Of a DNA stretch of 64,000 nucleotides, positions 61,019 through 64,000 are shown one piece after another. The first letter of the stretch is position 1, and each line of letters opens with the position of its first letter. The DNA lies in the NCBI RefSeq assembly GCF_000732325.1, contig NZ_BBIW01000001.1, positions 124,001-188,000 on the forward strand, in the 5' to 3' direction. The notes beneath the pieces are model-generated. The model was given only the letters and a program-made list of their open reading frames with translations. It was not told the DNA's origin and searched no databases. The DNA comes from Paenibacillus sp. TCA20. Its GTDB lineage: Bacteria > Bacillota > Bacilli > Paenibacillales > Paenibacillaceae. Made by a program: the position numbers and the translations under genes.

Positions 61019-61169
61019 TTAAACACCTCTGAAGCCTTATTCCTCATCATTCGACATAATCAGCACATTTTTATATAAAAATGTTGCATCTGACATCCAT
61101 CAAACACGGGTCTTACTTATGATATATAAAATAAAAATGAATTACAAGAACACGAATGTAACAATTAGA

Positions 61170-61191
61170 GAAAAGCCCCCTTACGGGAGCT
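61170..61191 (-). terminator. Terminator after ymfJ
   Basis: Short stem AGCTCCC/GGGGGCT with loop GTAA, followed by TTTTC on the minus strand. It lies 15 bases after the ymfJ stop. Confidence 0.7.
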
Positions 61192-61205
61192 CTCCTATGC
61201 ATGAG

Positions 61206-61460
61206 TTATGCATTTTTCTTGGCCAATTTGACCATAAGTTTTGCGATGGTGCGACGTTCTTCATCATCGCCCACATCCCACAGTTCTTTTAATGCGCGGT
61301 TGGATTGGTTAGCAGGATCGACTTTCTCATCAAGGAAATCACCAATCTCATAAGCCAATTTGTTAATTACATCTTGGCTCATCCCCAATTTTTCGGCTTG
61401 CACGACACGCTCACCTAGAAACTTCTTCCATGCATCATAGTTACTCACTACTGTTGACAT
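61206..61460 (-). CDS. ymfJ: DUF3243 protein (YmfJ-like)
   Basis: 84 aa from ATG 61460 (AGGAGG nine bases upstream). Helical DUF3243: NYDAWKKFLGERVVQAEKLGMSQDVINKLAYEIGDFLDEKVDPANQSNRALKELWDVGDDEERRTIAKLMVKLAKK. Function unknown. Gene order is as in B. subtilis ymfH-ymfI-ymfJ. Confidence 0.92.
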   Translation of the reverse strand: MSTVVSNYDAWKKFLGERVVQAEKLGMSQDVINKLAYEIGDFLDEKVDPANQSNRALKELWDVGDDEERRTIAKLMVKLAKKNA

Positions 61461-61561
61461 TATTAAATCCTCCTTTGCACAAAGCATGAGATTTAAAAGT
61501 GGGCAGTAGTTAATATGAGCAAATGAAGTTTCTTATATACTGGTTAGTTTATACAACCGCT

Positions 61562-62332
61562 TTATGTCAGCCAGCCGCCGTTCGGCGATATGATCTGACC
61601 ATTAATGTAGCCGGATTCCGGCAGGGCCAGGAAGTAAACCAGCGAAGAGATTTCATCCGGCTTCGCCAGCCTGCCTGCCGGAATTTCCTCTTCGATGGAT
61701 TTGATTTCATCCGCATCAAACGTCTGCATCATTTCAGTCTCTACAGCGCCTGGCGCAACCGCATTAACGGTAACGCCTGAAGGAGCAAGCTCCTTAGCTA
61801 GTGCTTTGGTGAAGGCATTGATGCCGCCCTTTGTTGTGGAATAAAGCACCTCACAGGAGGCACCTGATATTCCCCATATCGAAGAAACATTAATAATACG
61901 TCCATAACGCTGCGATATCATGTGCGGCATAAACATCTGGGTGCACAAAAACACACCCTTTAAATTGAGCGCCATAACCGCGTCCCATTCTTCCTCAGAC
62001 ACATCGCTCAGCAAGCCATAATGACTTACTCCCGCATTGTTCACGAGAATATCAGGCAGCATGTTATGAGCTTTAAGCTTCTCATACATTCGCTCAATCT
62101 GTTCCTTGCTCCGCAAATCAGCAGATACAGTCATAATTCTGCCGCCGTGATCCATACAGCGTCTCGCCACTTCATTCGCAGCCTCATGAGAGTTCATGTA
62201 ATGAATGACTACATTCATTCCAATGCTTGCAAATCGTTCTGCGATGGATGCTCCAATTCCCCTGCTTGCTCCTGTAACCAGAACCGTAGTCTCCAGAATA
62301 GGCTTCATGAAGGATCCGGTTTCTCTCTCCAT
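61562..62332 (-). CDS. ymfI: Short-chain dehydrogenase/reductase (YmfI-like)
   Basis: 256-aa SDR. NAD(P)-binding TGASRGIGASIAERF near residues 20-35, NNAGVSHYG, and active-site YSTTKGGINAF with the Ser of NVSSIWG. Start at 62332, where the ATG overlaps the ymfH stop by one base (TAATG), so the two are translationally coupled. ATG at 62308 is an alternative. Substrate unknown. Confidence 0.92.
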   Translation of the reverse strand: MERETGSFMKPILETTVLVTGASRGIGASIAERFASIGMNVVIHYMNSHEAANEVARRCMDHGGRIMTVSADLRSKEQIERMYEKLKAHNMLPDILVNNAGVSHYGLLSDVSEEEWDAVMALNLKGVFLCTQMFMPHMISQRYGRIINVSSIWGISGASCEVLYSTTKGGINAFTKALAKELAPSGVTVNAVAPGAVETEMMQTFDADEIKSIEEEIPAGRLAKPDEISSLVYFLALPESGYINGQIISPNGGWLT

Positions 62333-63612
62333 TAAGGACTCACCACCAATGACACGGCTAGCTGCTCCCAATTCACATGCTCTTTGAGACGTCTGTTGAC
62401 ATCCTCCAGTGTAATCGACTCATATATCGGCAGCACGTTGAATAAGTCCCCGCCTCTAAACTGATAACGGGTAAATTCATGTGCAATACTTTCGGGTGAA
62501 TTCAGCATTCGAAGGTAACCACCCATTTTCTTTTTACGTGTGCGTTCAAAATGAGCTGCATCAAAGCCGCTCTTCTGGATCTCTTCGACTTCCGCACGCA
62601 CTCGGGAGAGCAGCAGATCCGGATCCTTGGTGTCCCCGCCGATGGCAGAGAATCGATACTGCGGTGAGCTGTTATACTCGTGACCAAAGCCGTCAGATAT
62701 TAAATCTTCATCGTACAGCTTCTGATACAGCTCTGTGCTTGAGCCAAACAACAAATCCATCATCAATCTCGTTGTTAGATCTTCACGCAGAAGCTCTTCT
62801 CCTTGCAGTCCCTTTGTAGCCTCCTTGAAGCCGAACAAGCACTTAGGAAGTGAAACCGCCAGTCTTGCTTCACGCCGCTTCTCTCCGACTTCCGTCGGTT
62901 CTTGTTCAAACAGGCGCTCGATTCTTCCTTGCTTGTCATAATCTTTGCCTGCTTGATTATTTCTTACAAGGTCCAATACTTCACCTGCATCCACACCCCC
63001 TACAACAAATAACAGCATGTTGCTAGGATGATAAAATGCATTATAGCAATCGTACAACGTTTCCTTCGTAATCGTGCTGATGGATTCAACGGTACCCGCG
63101 ATGTCAATCCGAACCGGGTGCTTCTGGAACATGGCTTCAATTAATCCAAAATAAACTCGCCAGTCAGGATTATCCTGATACATATTAATTTCCTGACCAA
63201 TGATCCCTTTTTCTTTATTCACATTTTGATCAGTGAAGTACGGATTTTGTACAAAATTAATCAAAGTCTCGATGTTTTTATTGACATTCTCCGTGGCTGA
63301 GAACAGATATACTGTTTGATCAAAGCTTGTAAAGGCATTAGCGGAAGCTCCGTTCGAAGCAAAGGTAGCAAAGATATCGCCTTCCGGCTCTTCAAACATC
63401 TTATGCTCCAAAAAATGGGCAATTCCATCTGGAACGCGCTGTTCCTCTTTACCTTCTACTTTAAAGTGATTGTCCACTGATCCAAACTTTGTCGCAAATG
63501 TAGCATAGGTCTTCTCGAAGCCCGGCTTCGGGAGTACATATACGGAGAGTCCGTTGTCCATCACTTCATAATACAAAGTTTCCTGCAGGTGTTCATACCG
63601 TATGCTCTCCAC
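62332..63612 (-). CDS. ymfH: M16 zinc peptidase-like protein (YmfH-like)
   Basis: 426-aa M16-type protein with the zinc motif HFLEHKMFEE near residues 62-71 and the second Glu ligand region (NKEKGIIGQEINMYQDNPDW) near 135-155. The C-terminal M16 half lacks the motif as usual. In B. subtilis ymfF-ymfH are paired M16 proteins in this cluster; substrates unknown. It begins three bases after the ymfF stop. Confidence 0.92.
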   Translation of the reverse strand: MESIRYEHLQETLYYEVMDNGLSVYVLPKPGFEKTYATFATKFGSVDNHFKVEGKEEQRVPDGIAHFLEHKMFEEPEGDIFATFASNGASANAFTSFDQTVYLFSATENVNKNIETLINFVQNPYFTDQNVNKEKGIIGQEINMYQDNPDWRVYFGLIEAMFQKHPVRIDIAGTVESISTITKETLYDCYNAFYHPSNMLLFVVGGVDAGEVLDLVRNNQAGKDYDKQGRIERLFEQEPTEVGEKRREARLAVSLPKCLFGFKEATKGLQGEELLREDLTTRLMMDLLFGSSTELYQKLYDEDLISDGFGHEYNSSPQYRFSAIGGDTKDPDLLLSRVRAEVEEIQKSGFDAAHFERTRKKKMGGYLRMLNSPESIAHEFTRYQFRGGDLFNVLPIYESITLEDVNRRLKEHVNWEQLAVSLVVSP

Positions 63613-63615
63613 CGG

Positions 63616-64000
63616 TCATTCCCCCTTCTGATCTCTCAAGAAATAAATCGTATCCAGCTCAAACGTATCCGCTGCCTTCTGGATATCTGACTTGGATAAT
63701 GCCTCGATCTGTTCCAGCAGCTCCTGCGTCGTGCGTTCCTTACCGGATAATACCCGATTGAAATCATACGAGATCATCTCAAACGCAGAATCTTGAATTT
63801 CTCTCAGCAAATTACGGATCATAGCCTTGGTCTGATTCAGCTCCAAGTCGCTGATGACTCCTGCTTTTAGATCGGCAAGCTGCTGATGAATGATCTCGAC
63901 TGCTTTTTCATAATTCGGAATTTCAATCCCTGACTGGATGGTTGCAATACCCTTGTGACCGTCATATCTAGAGGAGGCATAATATGCCAAGCTGTGCTTC
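63616..64000 (-). CDS. ymfF: M16 peptidase-like protein (YmfF-like), C-terminal part only
   Basis: The gene runs off the right edge; about 128 C-terminal residues are inside. It reads AYYASSRYDGHKGIATIQSGI and EIIHQQLADLKAGVISDLELNQTKAMI, which are M16 C-terminal patterns, and its stop is three bases before the ymfH start. The zinc motif, if any, is outside the window. Confidence 0.88.
   Translation of the reverse strand, partial: KHSLAYYASSRYDGHKGIATIQSGIEIPNYEKAVEIIHQQLADLKAGVISDLELNQTKAMIRNLLREIQDSAFEMISYDFNRVLSGKERTTQELLEQIEALSKSDIQKAADTFELDTIYFLRDQKGE

Noticed and set aside
1..64000. CRISPR arrays, tRNA/rRNA genes, intact insertion sequences
   Set aside because: None seen: no regularly spaced repeats, no tRNA cloverleaf with conserved TTCGA arm recognised, and no transposase frame with flanking inverted repeats.

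Overview
The window looks like the chromosome of a spore-forming Firmicute of the Paenibacillus type. The evidence is: AGGAGG-class ribosome binding sites, frequent TTG/GTG starts, many intrinsic terminators, a spoVS gene, and two sugar-type ABC uptake loci each paired with a YesM/YesN-like two-component system. It also carries the Bacillus-like block ymfF-ymfH-ymfI-ymfJ-ymfK-rodZ-(yajQ)-pgsA-cinA-recA-recX-rny-ymdB-spoVS. No rRNA, tRNA, CRISPR array, prophage or intact insertion sequence was seen.

Layout. (1) 1-10.2 kb, minus strand: a type VII secretion-like locus with a YukD-like ubiquitin-fold protein, a large EssC/YukB-type triple-ATPase motor, a 277-aa unknown protein, a WXG100-like 172-aa protein and a true WXG100 protein. 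These are followed by a membrane protein kinase, a von Willebrand A (VWA) protein and a PP2C phosphatase. EssB, EsaA and EssA are not present as separate genes. (2) 10.6-18.4 kb: ABC importer locus 1 (two permeases, histidine kinase, AraC-type response regulator, lipoprotein), with a repeated operator-like element before both transcription units. (3) 18-25 kb: small housekeeping and stress genes (GNAT, YkuD, RsgA, ArsR-DUF2087, YpdA, DUF441, Nudix, HesB-like) plus two short ORFs with good expression signals. (4) 25-29.2 kb: a BmrC/BmrD-type drug exporter preceded by a leader peptide and terminator; the second subunit carries a single-base frameshift in an A7 run. (5) 29.3-37.2 kb: DUF218 protein, HEPN-like protein and ABC importer locus 2. 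(6) 37.5-46.6 kb: T-box-controlled argS, a Cys-rich copper-type protein, CobW GTPase, MoaB, YhdH, and a nrtR-pncA-pncB NAD salvage operon with a palindromic operator candidate. (7) 46.7-64 kb: ymcA-miaB, pduL, dipeptidase, spoVS, ymdB (apparently ATT start), rny, recX, recA with a LexA-like box, cinA, pgsA (start region disrupted), yajQ, rodZ and the ymf genes.

How the genes work together. The strongest candidate for something under-described is region 1. The motor and WXG100 substrate belong to a T7SS, but the missing EssB position is filled by a protein built as kinase domain, TM helix, then coiled coil, the same order as EssB/YukC. Here the kinase catalytic residues are kept and a dedicated PP2C phosphatase and VWA protein are added, which suggests a phosphorylation-gated secretion system. 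Other notable regulatory features are the exporter attenuator, the paired direct-repeat operators of importer locus 1 and the putative NrtR operator. Two single-base anomalies next to homopolymers (bmrD, pgsA), and perhaps the ymdB start codon, could be real or sequencing errors.
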